NCBI GenBank assembly: GCA_029263395.1
Contig: JAJCXO010000213.1
Coordinates: 1-34,191 of the forward strand
Direction: 5' to 3'
Length of the DNA stretch: 34,191 bases
Origin: Acidobacteriota bacterium
GTDB lineage: Bacteria; Acidobacteriota; Thermoanaerobaculia; Multivoradales; J023
This document shows, piece after piece, positions 23,205 to 30,709 of this stretch; position 1 is the first letter of the stretch, and the number at the start of each line of letters is the position of its first letter. The notes under the pieces were generated by a model that did no database searches, was not told the origin of the DNA, and worked only from the letters and a program-made list of their open reading frames with translations. The position numbers and the translations under genes were made by a program.

Positions 23205-24119
23205 TCACGCCGCCGCTGAGGGTAATTGAGTCAACGTTTCACAAAGCTGAGAGAACCATGTTTCGTCGGACACATCTTTGGGTTGATCGATTAGCCGATC
23301 GAGATCGGATGCTCTTCCCGACAACCATTGCAGATGATCCAGGATCGCGTCAGACATACCGCTATCCCGCACCTGGAAAGCGGTCCACATCAGCAGTTGA
23401 TGGTCGAACTCGATCAATTCGGCACGGTGATTGATCTCGGTGACGTAGTCGTTGAATCTCACAATCTCCGACCAGATCTCCATCGCTGGCTCGGGTTGAC
23501 GATCTCCTTTGAGCCACTGATCCACTTGATCGCTGACCAAGTGACACCGCATCTGCTCATCGAGACGAATCTCCGCGAACGTCGGCGAACTCTTGATCCA
23601 AGCGAAGCCCCGCGCCGCCGTCGCCAGACGCTCGGCAATTTCCTCGTCGGCCACTTCTTGATCAAGCCTGAGTCGCAGTCTGAATTTCCCGAAGATCCGC
23701 CGAATACGAATCGCCGAGGCCACCGCGGCACGCTGATCTCCAGAAGGCGGGCCATCACTCCGCGCTTGTTGGATGTCGAAGTCCGGAACGTGCACTGCTG
23801 CCTGAGCCTGCTCGCCTGCATCAACGCCATTCTGTTTTCGTTCCTGGTAGCGCGCGGCGCGTTCCAGCGTGCTTTCGATAACCCGGGCATGCTGCTCTTT
23901 CATCGCCGTCCGCACCGCGTCCTCGTCGAACGGCCGACGGGTCAACAGCTGGTGCTCGCGGGTTGCGACGATCTTGCCTCCAACAAAAACTTCGGTGCGG
24001 ATATACAGGTCAACCTTGCGGGTGAGTTCCGTCTGAAAATGGAACGTCCGCCCGAGAACGGTGACCTCTTCATTCAAGCCGCTAATCATCGTACCTGCAT
24101 CGTATCTGGACTGAGCCAT
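23205..24119 (-). CDS. Hypothetical protein, second gene of a two-gene operon
   Basis: A 304-residue soluble protein from ATG 24119, four bases after the stop of the TPR-like gene upstream, so almost certainly co-transcribed. The N-terminus (SGLNEEVTVLGRTFHFQTEL, then LYIRTEVFVGGKIVATREHQ) resembles a small beta-rich module I associate with proteins of Acidobacteria and Deltaproteobacteria that read GxxFHVQTED near their start. A middle Ala/Gln-rich stretch (about 95-130) looks disordered, and residues about 140-300 are helical with repeated acidic/aromatic patches (EIWSEIVRFNDYVTEINHRA). No signal peptide, membrane helix or catalytic motif is seen. Function unknown. Confidence 0.7.
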   Translation of the reverse strand: MAQSRYDAGTMISGLNEEVTVLGRTFHFQTELTRKVDLYIRTEVFVGGKIVATREHQLLTRRPFDEDAVRTAMKEQHARVIESTLERAARYQERKQNGVDAGEQAQAAVHVPDFDIQQARSDGPPSGDQRAAVASAIRIRRIFGKFRLRLRLDQEVADEEIAERLATAARGFAWIKSSPTFAEIRLDEQMRCHLVSDQVDQWLKGDRQPEPAMEIWSEIVRFNDYVTEINHRAELIEFDHQLLMWTAFQVRDSGMSDAILDHLQWLSGRASDLDRLIDQPKDVSDETWFSQLCETLTQLPSAAA

Positions 24120-24123
24120 TTTT

Positions 24124-25206
24124 TCAGAGCGATCGAACTCGATTTTCGAGTTCTGCTAGTCGCGCCGGGTCGAGTTCGAGGTTGGCGAGCAGTTTGAGTG
24201 CCAACTCGGCATTGTGACGGTCACCGCTTGCCACGAACCGTTCGAAGGCGGCTAGGCCTTCCTCCAGGCTCTGCTGGCGACGCTGGGCAGCCTCGTGCTC
24301 GTTGACTTGGCTGAACAGGACGGCGCCGCGAGGACTGCTAGGGAACCGTTGACTGTGACGCTGGGCCACTTCGCGAGCCGTTGGCCACTCACCTGCTGCC
24401 AAGTAGTGCTCGAACTCGGAGATGATGCGGTTCGACTCAGCCTCGTCTTGCACCCGCCCGCGGTGATCCGCTAGACGCTTGCGCAGGAAATCGATGGTGA
24501 CTTTTGGGATATCCATTTGGCCGAGCTGCTCCATCTCTTGCTCGGCAGCGTCGAACTCCCCCTTCGCCAGCAGCTCCTCCAAACGCTGTTTGGCACGCTC
24601 GATATCTGCACTTTGTGCCTGCCCCTGCTGGGCTTGTACCAGCTCGGCCGCCAATTGCTCGGTAGCGCGGGCCGCCGGATCGACTTTGTTCAACGTCTCG
24701 AGATGTTTTGCTGCCTTGGCGAAATCTTCGCTGATTACCGCCGCCCGCCCAGCGGCAAGCAGCTCGTCGGCCCGCCGCTGCAATTCCATCTCTTGATCGA
24801 GGTCCGCCACCCAAGTTGTGTAGTCGGTCCGTCGTGGGTGGTTCGGAGCTAGTTCGATCAAGGTCGTCAACGCCATATTGGCCAATGGCTTCTTGCGCTG
24901 TTGGATGTAGCGCGTCAGCATTTCTTCCGTCGCTTTCAAGTTGGCTTGCTGCTTTTCAGCGCGAGCCGTAGCTTCGACTCGCTGCTGATACAGATCTAGG
25001 CCAGGCAGACGCGGGGCTTTCTTCTGCAGTTGTTTCAAGATCCGCTGCGCTTGATCGAGATGACCATCCTTGAGGGCTTGTTCACCGCGTTGAAGAATTC
25101 GCTCGGCCGAAATCGTCCGGCTCGATTGCCGCTCGAGTTGCGCCAGCAACTCCTTACGTTCTTCCTTAGTCAAGCGAACGCCGCTCTTGCGTTGCCCCTC
25201 CGACAC
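24124..25206 (-). CDS. TPR-like / coiled-coil hypothetical protein
   Basis: A 360-residue soluble, highly helical protein starting at GTG 25206 after GGAGGAGG (spacing ten). It begins with a Lys/Arg-rich segment and then TPR-like helical hairpins: RILQRGEQALKDGHLDQAQR, DELLAAGRAAVISEDFAKAA, RLEELLAKGEFDAAEQEMEQ and EFEHYLAAGEWPTAREVAQR. Ala, Gln, Glu and Leu dominate, and parts may form coiled coil. No signal peptide or membrane helix. It heads a two-gene operon with the hypothetical protein at 23205-24119; the two may form a complex. A scaffold role is likely from the repeats, but the process is not identifiable. Confidence 0.75.
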   Translation of the reverse strand: MSEGQRKSGVRLTKEERKELLAQLERQSSRTISAERILQRGEQALKDGHLDQAQRILKQLQKKAPRLPGLDLYQQRVEATARAEKQQANLKATEEMLTRYIQQRKKPLANMALTTLIELAPNHPRRTDYTTWVADLDQEMELQRRADELLAAGRAAVISEDFAKAAKHLETLNKVDPAARATEQLAAELVQAQQGQAQSADIERAKQRLEELLAKGEFDAAEQEMEQLGQMDIPKVTIDFLRKRLADHRGRVQDEAESNRIISEFEHYLAAGEWPTAREVAQRHSQRFPSSPRGAVLFSQVNEHEAAQRRQQSLEEGLAAFERFVASGDRHNAELALKLLANLELDPARLAELENRVRSL

Positions 25207-25275
25207 GCCTCGGTAACCTCCTCCGTGTAATGGTCCTCTGGCTCGGCATCACACAACGCCGCGAGCCGCTACCAT

Positions 25276-25304
25276 TGTAGGACAGACCGAGGCCATGTAG
25301 GACA
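25276..25304. promoter_or_regulatory. Direct repeat TGTAGGACA x2, 20 bases apart
   Basis: TGTAGGACA occurs at 25276-25284 and 25296-25304, a 20-base period (about two helical turns), within the 158-base gap between the divergent TPR-like operon and the VanZ-like gene. The spacing suits a dimeric regulator binding one DNA face. No regulator is assigned. Confidence 0.4.
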
Positions 25305-25364
25305 AACAGCCGTGTTTCGTACGACCTGCGTTGAGATGCCATACCCTGTTAGCATTCCGGGCTC

Positions 25365-26498
25365 GTGAAGCGTTACCTCCCACCGGCCCTGCTGGTTGTC
25401 GTCATCGTCGTTGCCGCTCCGTTTATGGGAGTGATTCGAGATGTCTTGTTCGAGCGCTTCGAGTCTGCCACGATCCGCTACCTGGCTCGACTCCTGCTAC
25501 TGCTCGCCGCCGCCGCCTTCCTTTACGCCCTGGCCCGCATTCGGGAACATCGTGCTTGGCGTTATGCCGGACTCCTTGCAACCGCCGGCCTGCTTTGGAT
25601 CGAGAGTGCTTACCTGAGCTCTCCGATCTCCAGTGGCGGTATCGCAGCCCGCGTCAGCATCGCGGAAAAGATCCACTTGGTTGAATATGGGCTGCTTGCG
25701 TTGTTGTTCTATCAGGCCTGCAAACCGACCCGCGATCTCGCCTTACTGATGCTGCCGCTGCTGGGGGTGACATGCGCCGGTGTGTTGGACGAGAGCATAC
25801 AGTGGTGGGTGGCGACCCGTACCGGAGATATCGAAGACATTTGGCTCAACATCTACGCTGGGCTTTGCGGCCTGCTGTTCAGCGTATCTCTCGATCCACC
25901 TGGCAACCTGCGCTGGCGGTTGTCTCCAGCCAGCCGCCGCCAAGTCACCGTCAGTGCCATGGTAACCGTCGCCAGCCTGGGTTTGTTCTTCGACACAGCC
26001 CATCTTGGATATGAGCACCACGATCCGACCATCGGCCGCTTCCTCTCTTGGCACACGCTCGATGAGCTGCGAGCTGCCGACGCCGATCGGGCAACTCGTT
26101 GGCGTGTCGATCCACCGACGGATCCTTCACCTTGGCGGGCGGAAGATCGATATCTCGCCGAAGCCGGCTGGCATGTTGGCCATCGTAACGAGCGCTACGA
26201 TGCTGGCGACTTTTATCTCGCCGCCCAGGCCAACCGCATTGTCGAACGTTACTTCGGCGCATACCTCGATCTGGAGTTTTTTCGTGGCAGCGCCAAACAA
26301 CGGTACCCACCTGAGGTCCGCCGCGAGCTCGAAGCGAAGGCGCCCGCCCCCAACCCGACTGAGTATCTGAGCCCGGTGCTGACCCAGCGGATTTACCCGA
26401 AGCCGTCAAGGCCCCTGTTCTACACAAGCCTAGCGATCATTCTTCTGCTGATCTGGGCAGTACCGCGACTGCTGTTCAGAAACGACCGGGCTTCCTGA
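25365..26498 (+). CDS. VanZ-like membrane protein with extra-membrane C-terminal domain
   Basis: A 377-residue membrane protein from GTG 25365. No ribosome site is seen; TAGCAT nine bases upstream of the GTG may be a -10 for a leaderless message. The first 180 residues hold about five transmembrane helices with VanZ-family marks: EKIHLVEYGLLALLFYQACK, then LDESIQWWVATRTGDIEDIW and LNIYAGLCGLLF. VanZ itself confers low-level teicoplanin resistance by an unknown route, but most relatives are uncharacterised. A further helix (QVTVSAMVTVASLGLFFDTA), a polar domain of about 150 residues (about 205-350, WHTLDELRAADADRATRWRV) and a last helix (FYTSLAIILLLIWAVPRLLF) follow; this part is not typical of short VanZ proteins. 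Confidence 0.75.
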   Translation: MKRYLPPALLVVVIVVAAPFMGVIRDVLFERFESATIRYLARLLLLLAAAAFLYALARIREHRAWRYAGLLATAGLLWIESAYLSSPISSGGIAARVSIAEKIHLVEYGLLALLFYQACKPTRDLALLMLPLLGVTCAGVLDESIQWWVATRTGDIEDIWLNIYAGLCGLLFSVSLDPPGNLRWRLSPASRRQVTVSAMVTVASLGLFFDTAHLGYEHHDPTIGRFLSWHTLDELRAADADRATRWRVDPPTDPSPWRAEDRYLAEAGWHVGHRNERYDAGDFYLAAQANRIVERYFGAYLDLEFFRGSAKQRYPPEVRRELEAKAPAPNPTEYLSPVLTQRIYPKPSRPLFYTSLAIILLLIWAVPRLLFRNDRAS

Positions 26499-26584
26499 AC
26501 GGTGGGTCGTCCAACACAGCCCCACCAATTTCGTTCAAACTACATTCTGTGGCATCCTCGGGCCGTCACCTGAAGGAGCTTACA

Positions 26585-28834
26585 ATGACGAATAAAGTTG
26601 CTACGGCGTCGGTCGGCGCCGCATCACAGGGGTTGGGATTTGGCACCGCTCCGGTCTTTCTGGCGTCGATCAGCACGATCCTGGGCGCTATCCTGTTTTT
26701 GCGCTTCGGCTACGCGGTCGGCAGCGTCGGCGTGCTGGGTGCGCTGCTGATTATCATCCTCGGGCACCTGGTCACCATCCCGACCTCGCTGGCAATCGCT
26801 GAGATCGCCACCAATCGCCGGGTAGAAGGCGGCGGCGAATACTTCATCATCTCGCGTTCCTTTGGTACCACTATCGGTGGCGCCATCGGTCTCGCTCTTT
26901 ACATGTCACAGGCAGTGTCGGTGGCCTTCTACATGATCGCCTTTGCCGAAGCCTTCCGGCCACTAGCGCCGTGGTTGGAGAGTCAGCTGAACCAACCCTT
27001 CGACCCACGGATGGTGTCGGTGCCGGGGACCTTGCTGCTGATCCTCTTGATGGTGACCCGTGGCGCCGCTCTCGGAGTCAAAGCCCTGTGGGTCGTCGCC
27101 ATGGTGCTCGGAGCCTCACTGCTGCTGTTCTTCCTGGGATCACCCTTGGAAGGGACCGACCCCGGCCTCCACCTGATGAACCCCATTAACGACGCCGATC
27201 CCTTCATGCTGGTGTTTGCGATCGTCTTTCCTGCCTTCACCGGGATGACGGCCGGAGTTGGACTCTCGGGTGATCTTGCCAATCCGCGCAAGTCGATCCC
27301 CCGCGGCATCCTCTCCGCCACCCTCGCTGGCATGGTGATTTACGTCGCCATCGCGTTCAAGCTGGCGAGCGCCGCGCCGCCCGAGATCTTGGCCAACGAC
27401 CAGCTGGTGATGGCACGTATTGCTCTATGGGGGCCGATCATCCCAATCGGATTGGCTTGTGCCTGCATCTCGTCGGCGATCGGTTCGATCCTGGTGGCAC
27501 CCCGCACTCTGCAGGCGCTGGCGGCTGATCGCGTCGTCCCGGCCGACCGAATCAATCGTTTCCTGGCGGCCGGCGTTGGTGAGGCCAAGGAGCCACGTAA
27601 CGCCACCTTGCTCACCGCAATTTTCGCCTTCGTCACCGTCGCGCTTGGCAATGTCGACTTCGTGGCACGGATCATTTCCATGTTTTTCATGGTGACCTAC
27701 GGCTCGCTGTGCGCGATCAGCTTTCTCGAGCACTTCGCCGCCCGCCCGAGCTACCGTCCGAGCTTCCGGTCCAAGTGGTACCTCAGCCTGCTCGGCGCCT
27801 TCACCTGCCTGTTTCTGATGTTCCAGATGGATCCGCTCTATGCACTGATGGCGATCGTCGCCATGTTGGGTCTGTACACGCTGATTCGAGCCAGCAAGAA
27901 AGGTGAGGCCGATGACCTCGGGGTCATCATCCAAGGCGTCATGACCCAGGCCACTCGCTTCCTCCAGGTCAAGCTGCAGAAGAAGACCCCGAGCTCGCGC
28001 GAAGAGTGGCGACCATCAATCATCATGGTCAACGGCCGCACCTTCGATCGGAAGTCTCCATTACAATTCCTCAGCTGGTTGTGCGACCGCTACGCCGTCG
28101 GCACCTATCTGCACTTCATGCCCGGCCAGCTCAATCGCGAGACTTTCGCCGATGGCCGCCGCAAGCTCTCCGAGTTGATCGATTCGATGCAGCTCGATCG
28201 TAGCAACCTGTTCGTCGAGACCATGATCAGCCCTTCGATGCGCTCGGCTCTCGCTCAGAGCCTGCAAGTACCTGGGGTCTCCGGGGTCGAAAACAACACC
28301 GCTTTGTTCGAATTCTCGCAGCACGACCCAGAGGATGTACTCGAAGAGGTCCAGGATGGCTGTCACATGGCTTGGGGTACCGCCATGGATACCTTGGTGT
28401 TACGCCACGGCGATCACTTCTTTGGGCACCGCCGTCGCGTCCACCTATGGCTCACCTGGCATGACGACCGCAACGCCAACCTAATGATTCTCCTCGCCTA
28501 CATCCTGCTCGGCCATCCTGATTGGCACAACGCCGAGATCAGCGTTTTCGCCGCCTACCCCAAAGAACAAGTCAAGACCGAGAGCGCCAAACTGCTCGAG
28601 ATGGCACAGACCGGTCGAGTCTCGATCAGCCCGCGGAACCTCACAGTCATCGCCACTGACGACCGGGGCAACTTCGACGAACTGGTCGCCAAGCGCTCCG
28701 CCAAAGCCGACTTGGTCATCCGCGGCTTCGTTGAAGAGAAGCTCCGCGAGCACGGCTGCAAGTTTTTTCAGCGCCATCCCGAGCTGAGAGACGTACTCTT
28801 TGTCGCCGCCCGCCAGCGCATCGAGATCGACTAA
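26585..28834 (+). CDS. SLC12-type cation-chloride cotransporter homologue (APC superfamily)
   Basis: A 749-residue permease. ATG 26585 is chosen because GAAGGAG lies six bases upstream; the frame is open to 26549. Residues about 15-420 hold about twelve transmembrane helices. TM1 reads STILGAILFLRFGYAVGSVG, close to the FLR-W motif of NKCC/KCC proteins, and GGEYFIISRSFGTTIGGAIG, FPAFTGMTAGVGLSGDLANP and CACISSAIGSILVAPRTLQAL match the same family. The cytoplasmic C-terminal domain (about 450-749) has WRPSIIMVNGRTFDRKSPLQ and the USP-like end GCKFFQRHPELRDVLFVAAR, also like SLC12 tails. Eukaryotic members move Na/K with Cl; bacterial ones may carry amino acids or ions. Substrate here is unproven. 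Confidence 0.88.
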   Translation: MTNKVATASVGAASQGLGFGTAPVFLASISTILGAILFLRFGYAVGSVGVLGALLIIILGHLVTIPTSLAIAEIATNRRVEGGGEYFIISRSFGTTIGGAIGLALYMSQAVSVAFYMIAFAEAFRPLAPWLESQLNQPFDPRMVSVPGTLLLILLMVTRGAALGVKALWVVAMVLGASLLLFFLGSPLEGTDPGLHLMNPINDADPFMLVFAIVFPAFTGMTAGVGLSGDLANPRKSIPRGILSATLAGMVIYVAIAFKLASAAPPEILANDQLVMARIALWGPIIPIGLACACISSAIGSILVAPRTLQALAADRVVPADRINRFLAAGVGEAKEPRNATLLTAIFAFVTVALGNVDFVARIISMFFMVTYGSLCAISFLEHFAARPSYRPSFRSKWYLSLLGAFTCLFLMFQMDPLYALMAIVAMLGLYTLIRASKKGEADDLGVIIQGVMTQATRFLQVKLQKKTPSSREEWRPSIIMVNGRTFDRKSPLQFLSWLCDRYAVGTYLHFMPGQLNRETFADGRRKLSELIDSMQLDRSNLFVETMISPSMRSALAQSLQVPGVSGVENNTALFEFSQHDPEDVLEEVQDGCHMAWGTAMDTLVLRHGDHFFGHRRRVHLWLTWHDDRNANLMILLAYILLGHPDWHNAEISVFAAYPKEQVKTESAKLLEMAQTGRVSISPRNLTVIATDDRGNFDELVAKRSAKADLVIRGFVEEKLREHGCKFFQRHPELRDVLFVAARQRIEID

Positions 28835-28844
28835 CGCTTTGAGG

Positions 28845-29201
28845 CTAACGTTCGAGCTTCGCCGTCAAGTACTCGACGAGAGCCGACGCATTGGAATAAC
28901 GCTCGGCCTTGGCACCGAACAGTAGAGTGACAGGCCCCTCTTTGACCCGGGCTATCAGGTCGGCCACTGCCTCGGGCTGGGCGTCGAGCTCTAGGAAGTA
29001 ACGCACTTTGAATTCCGACCACTTGGCCGGATCGTGCTGAAACCAACGCCGCAGCTCAGTGCTGGGGGCGACCTCTTTGAGCCAGACGTCGAATTGGACC
29101 TGATCTTTCCTCAGGCCGCGCGGCCACAACCGATCGATGAGGACCCGGTAACCCTCGTCGCCCCCCGGGGATTCGTAGATTCGTCGGATGCGAAGCATCA
29201 T
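28845..29201 (-). CDS. DUF488 family protein (YeaO-like)
   Basis: A 118-residue cytoplasmic protein of the usual YeaO size. The start is ATG 29201 or the next ATG 29198 (MMLRIRRIYESPGGDEGYRV); AAGGT lies roughly ten bases upstream. Family marks are LIDRLWPRGLRKDQ, WLKEVAPSTELRRWFQHDPAKW and VTLLFGAKAERYSNA. Members are small DUF488 proteins of unproven function. Monocistronic, convergent with the SLC12-type gene (10-base gap) and divergent from the thioredoxin reductase fusion. Confidence 0.88.
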   Translation of the reverse strand: MMLRIRRIYESPGGDEGYRVLIDRLWPRGLRKDQVQFDVWLKEVAPSTELRRWFQHDPAKWSEFKVRYFLELDAQPEAVADLIARVKEGPVTLLFGAKAERYSNASALVEYLTAKLER

Positions 29202-29239
29202 GGTGATCCGACCTTTCTCAGTGTTGGTATCAGCATAAC

Positions 29240-29294
29240 GGTCACGTCAGTAGACAGGTGTAACGCCAGCAGAACGGTGTAACGTCAGCGGACA
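29240..29294. repeat. Three tandem ~19-base repeats upstream of the Grx-TrxR gene
   Basis: Units are GGTCACGTCAGTAGACA (29240-29256, shorter), GGTGTAACGCCAGCAGAAC (29257-29275) and GGTGTAACGTCAGCGGACA (29276-29294), head to tail. They occupy the 141-base intergenic gap, about 50 bases before the ATG. They look like an array of binding sites controlling the redox gene or the divergent DUF488 gene. Confidence 0.5.
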
Positions 29295-29342
29295 GTACGA
29301 CATCATAGTAGGCGTCCAACCAATATAACCGGGGAGAAGGTC

Positions 29343-30527
29343 ATGGCAGACGACAAGCTCGAACTGTACGGCGCCAACTGGTGTGGCGATTGCCGACGAG
29401 CCAAGAAGTTCTTGGGCGAGCAACGGATTCACTACGACTGGCTCGACATTACCGACAACGACGAGGCGATCGCTTTCGTGGAAAGCGTCAACGACGGTAA
29501 ACGTCGTATTCCCACCATTGTCCTGCCGGATGAGCGGGTCTTGTCCAATCCCACCAACGCCGAGTTGGCGGCCGCACTAGGGCTGCGTACCCAGGCGGCG
29601 ATGAGTTACTACGACGTGATCATCGTCGGCAGCGGGCCGGCTGGCCTCACAGCGGCGCTCTACCTGGCCCGGGAGGGCAACGAGGTTTTGGTGATCGAAA
29701 AGAGTGGCCTTGGTGGCCAAACCGGTATCACCGACCGCCTCGACAATTTCCCAGGTTTTCCCGAAGGGATTACCGGTAGTGAGTTCGCAGACCGACTGGT
29801 GCAACAGGCGAAACGTTTCGGCGTCGAGATTTTGCAAGCACAGGCGGTGACCAGCCTCCGCACCGAAGCTGAATCTCGCTACGTCACCACGTCCGATGGC
29901 CAGGAATATGGGGCGAAAGCCGTGGTGATCACCACCGGTTCAACCTACCGTCGACTCGAAGTCCCCGGTGAAGAGCAACTGCTCGGCGCTGGCGTGCACT
30001 TCTGTGCCACCTGCGATGGTCCGTTCTACCGTGGAGAACACGTCGCGGTGGTTGGTGGCGGCAACAGTGCTGCCGAAGAGAGCTTGTTCCTGACCCGGTT
30101 CGTCGATCGTGTCACCTTGCTGGTTCGTGGCGAAGCCCTCAAAGCCGCTCCCCTGGTCATCGACAAAATCCACGACAACGACAAAATCGAGGTGCGCTAC
30201 AACACCAGCGTGCGGGAGTTGCGGGGTGACACCAAGCTCGAAGGTTTGGTGGTGGGTGCGACGGCCGACGCGAACGCCACCGAGATCCTGAACCCGGCGG
30301 CGGTTTTTCTCTTCGTCGGCCTGTCCCCCAACAGCGACTGGCTGCCGAACGCCGTCGAACGTAACGAGCACGGTTTTCTGTGCACCGACAAGACGCTGGA
30401 AACCTCAATCGGTGGCGTTTTTGCTGCCGGTGATGTCCGCCTTGGTGCAACCAACCAGGCTGCCAGCGCCGCGGGGGAGGGAGCTACCGTCGCGCTGATG
30501 GTGCGGGAGCACCTGAAGACGACCTGA
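29343..30527 (+). CDS. Glutaredoxin/mycoredoxin-thioredoxin reductase fusion
   Basis: A 394-residue fusion starting at ATG 29343 behind GGAG. Residues 1-80 are a glutaredoxin-type domain with the redox centre C14-GD-C17 in WCGDCRRAKKFL and the cis-proline stretch RRIPTIVLPD; the layout is like mycoredoxin/NrdH. Residues about 87-394 are thioredoxin reductase: FAD motif GSGPAGL (96-102), redox pair C221-AT-C224, NADPH motif GGGNSA (238-243) and C-terminal FAD motif GGVFAAGDVR. The reductase domain probably passes electrons from NADPH through C221/C224 to the fused domain in place of a free thioredoxin. No other thioredoxin gene is nearby. The gene is monocistronic; tandem repeats lie in its upstream gap. 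Confidence 0.93.
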   Translation: MADDKLELYGANWCGDCRRAKKFLGEQRIHYDWLDITDNDEAIAFVESVNDGKRRIPTIVLPDERVLSNPTNAELAAALGLRTQAAMSYYDVIIVGSGPAGLTAALYLAREGNEVLVIEKSGLGGQTGITDRLDNFPGFPEGITGSEFADRLVQQAKRFGVEILQAQAVTSLRTEAESRYVTTSDGQEYGAKAVVITTGSTYRRLEVPGEEQLLGAGVHFCATCDGPFYRGEHVAVVGGGNSAAEESLFLTRFVDRVTLLVRGEALKAAPLVIDKIHDNDKIEVRYNTSVRELRGDTKLEGLVVGATADANATEILNPAAVFLFVGLSPNSDWLPNAVERNEHGFLCTDKTLETSIGGVFAAGDVRLGATNQAASAAGEGATVALMVREHLKTT

Positions 30528-30585
30528 GGAAACGCGGCCTCGGCCTTGGGCACGAGTCACGGCCGATCTATGCCCTCACCAAATC

Positions 30586-30607
30586 CCACGGGCCTTTAGG
30601 CCCGTGG
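30586..30607. repeat. Perfect hairpin with CCACGGGCC arms
   Basis: CCACGGGCC-TTTA-GGCCCGTGG is a 9-bp perfect inverted repeat in the convergent gap after the Grx-TrxR gene. No T-run follows on either strand, so it is not a standard terminator. The form recalls REP/RAYT or IS200/IS605-type end hairpins, or it may protect the 3' end of the message. Confidence 0.45.
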
Positions 30608-30642
30608 TGGGGAGTTGGTCGTGCGTCATGCCTGCTCAACGC

Positions 30643-30674
30643 AAAAACCGCCTGCCGGAATGACCGGCAGGCGG
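30643..30674 (-). terminator. Rho-independent terminator of the tail-fibre-like gene
   Basis: On the minus strand CCGCCTGCCGG-TCATT-CCGGCAGGCGG forms a perfect 11-bp stem followed by TTTTT. It lies 36 bases after the stop of the tail-fibre-like gene and ends its transcript; on the plus strand no T-run follows. Confidence 0.88.
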
Positions 30675-30709
30675 CGAAAAGGCGACGAAGCGGCGAGGCT
30701 TTGGATGCC

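Noticed and set aside
23328-24197. A 289-codon plus-strand frame opposite the unknown operon
   Set aside because: It spans the junction of two tightly spaced minus-strand genes, each with a sensible start, so it is probably a shadow.
25365-26498. Calling the VanZ-like protein an antibiotic-resistance gene
   Set aside because: VanZ-family membership alone does not imply resistance; no vanA-type cluster is present.
30586-30607. The CCACGGGCC hairpin considered as the terminator of the Grx-TrxR gene
   Set aside because: There is no T-run on the plus strand after the stem; only the second hairpin (30643-30674) has one, and on the minus strand.
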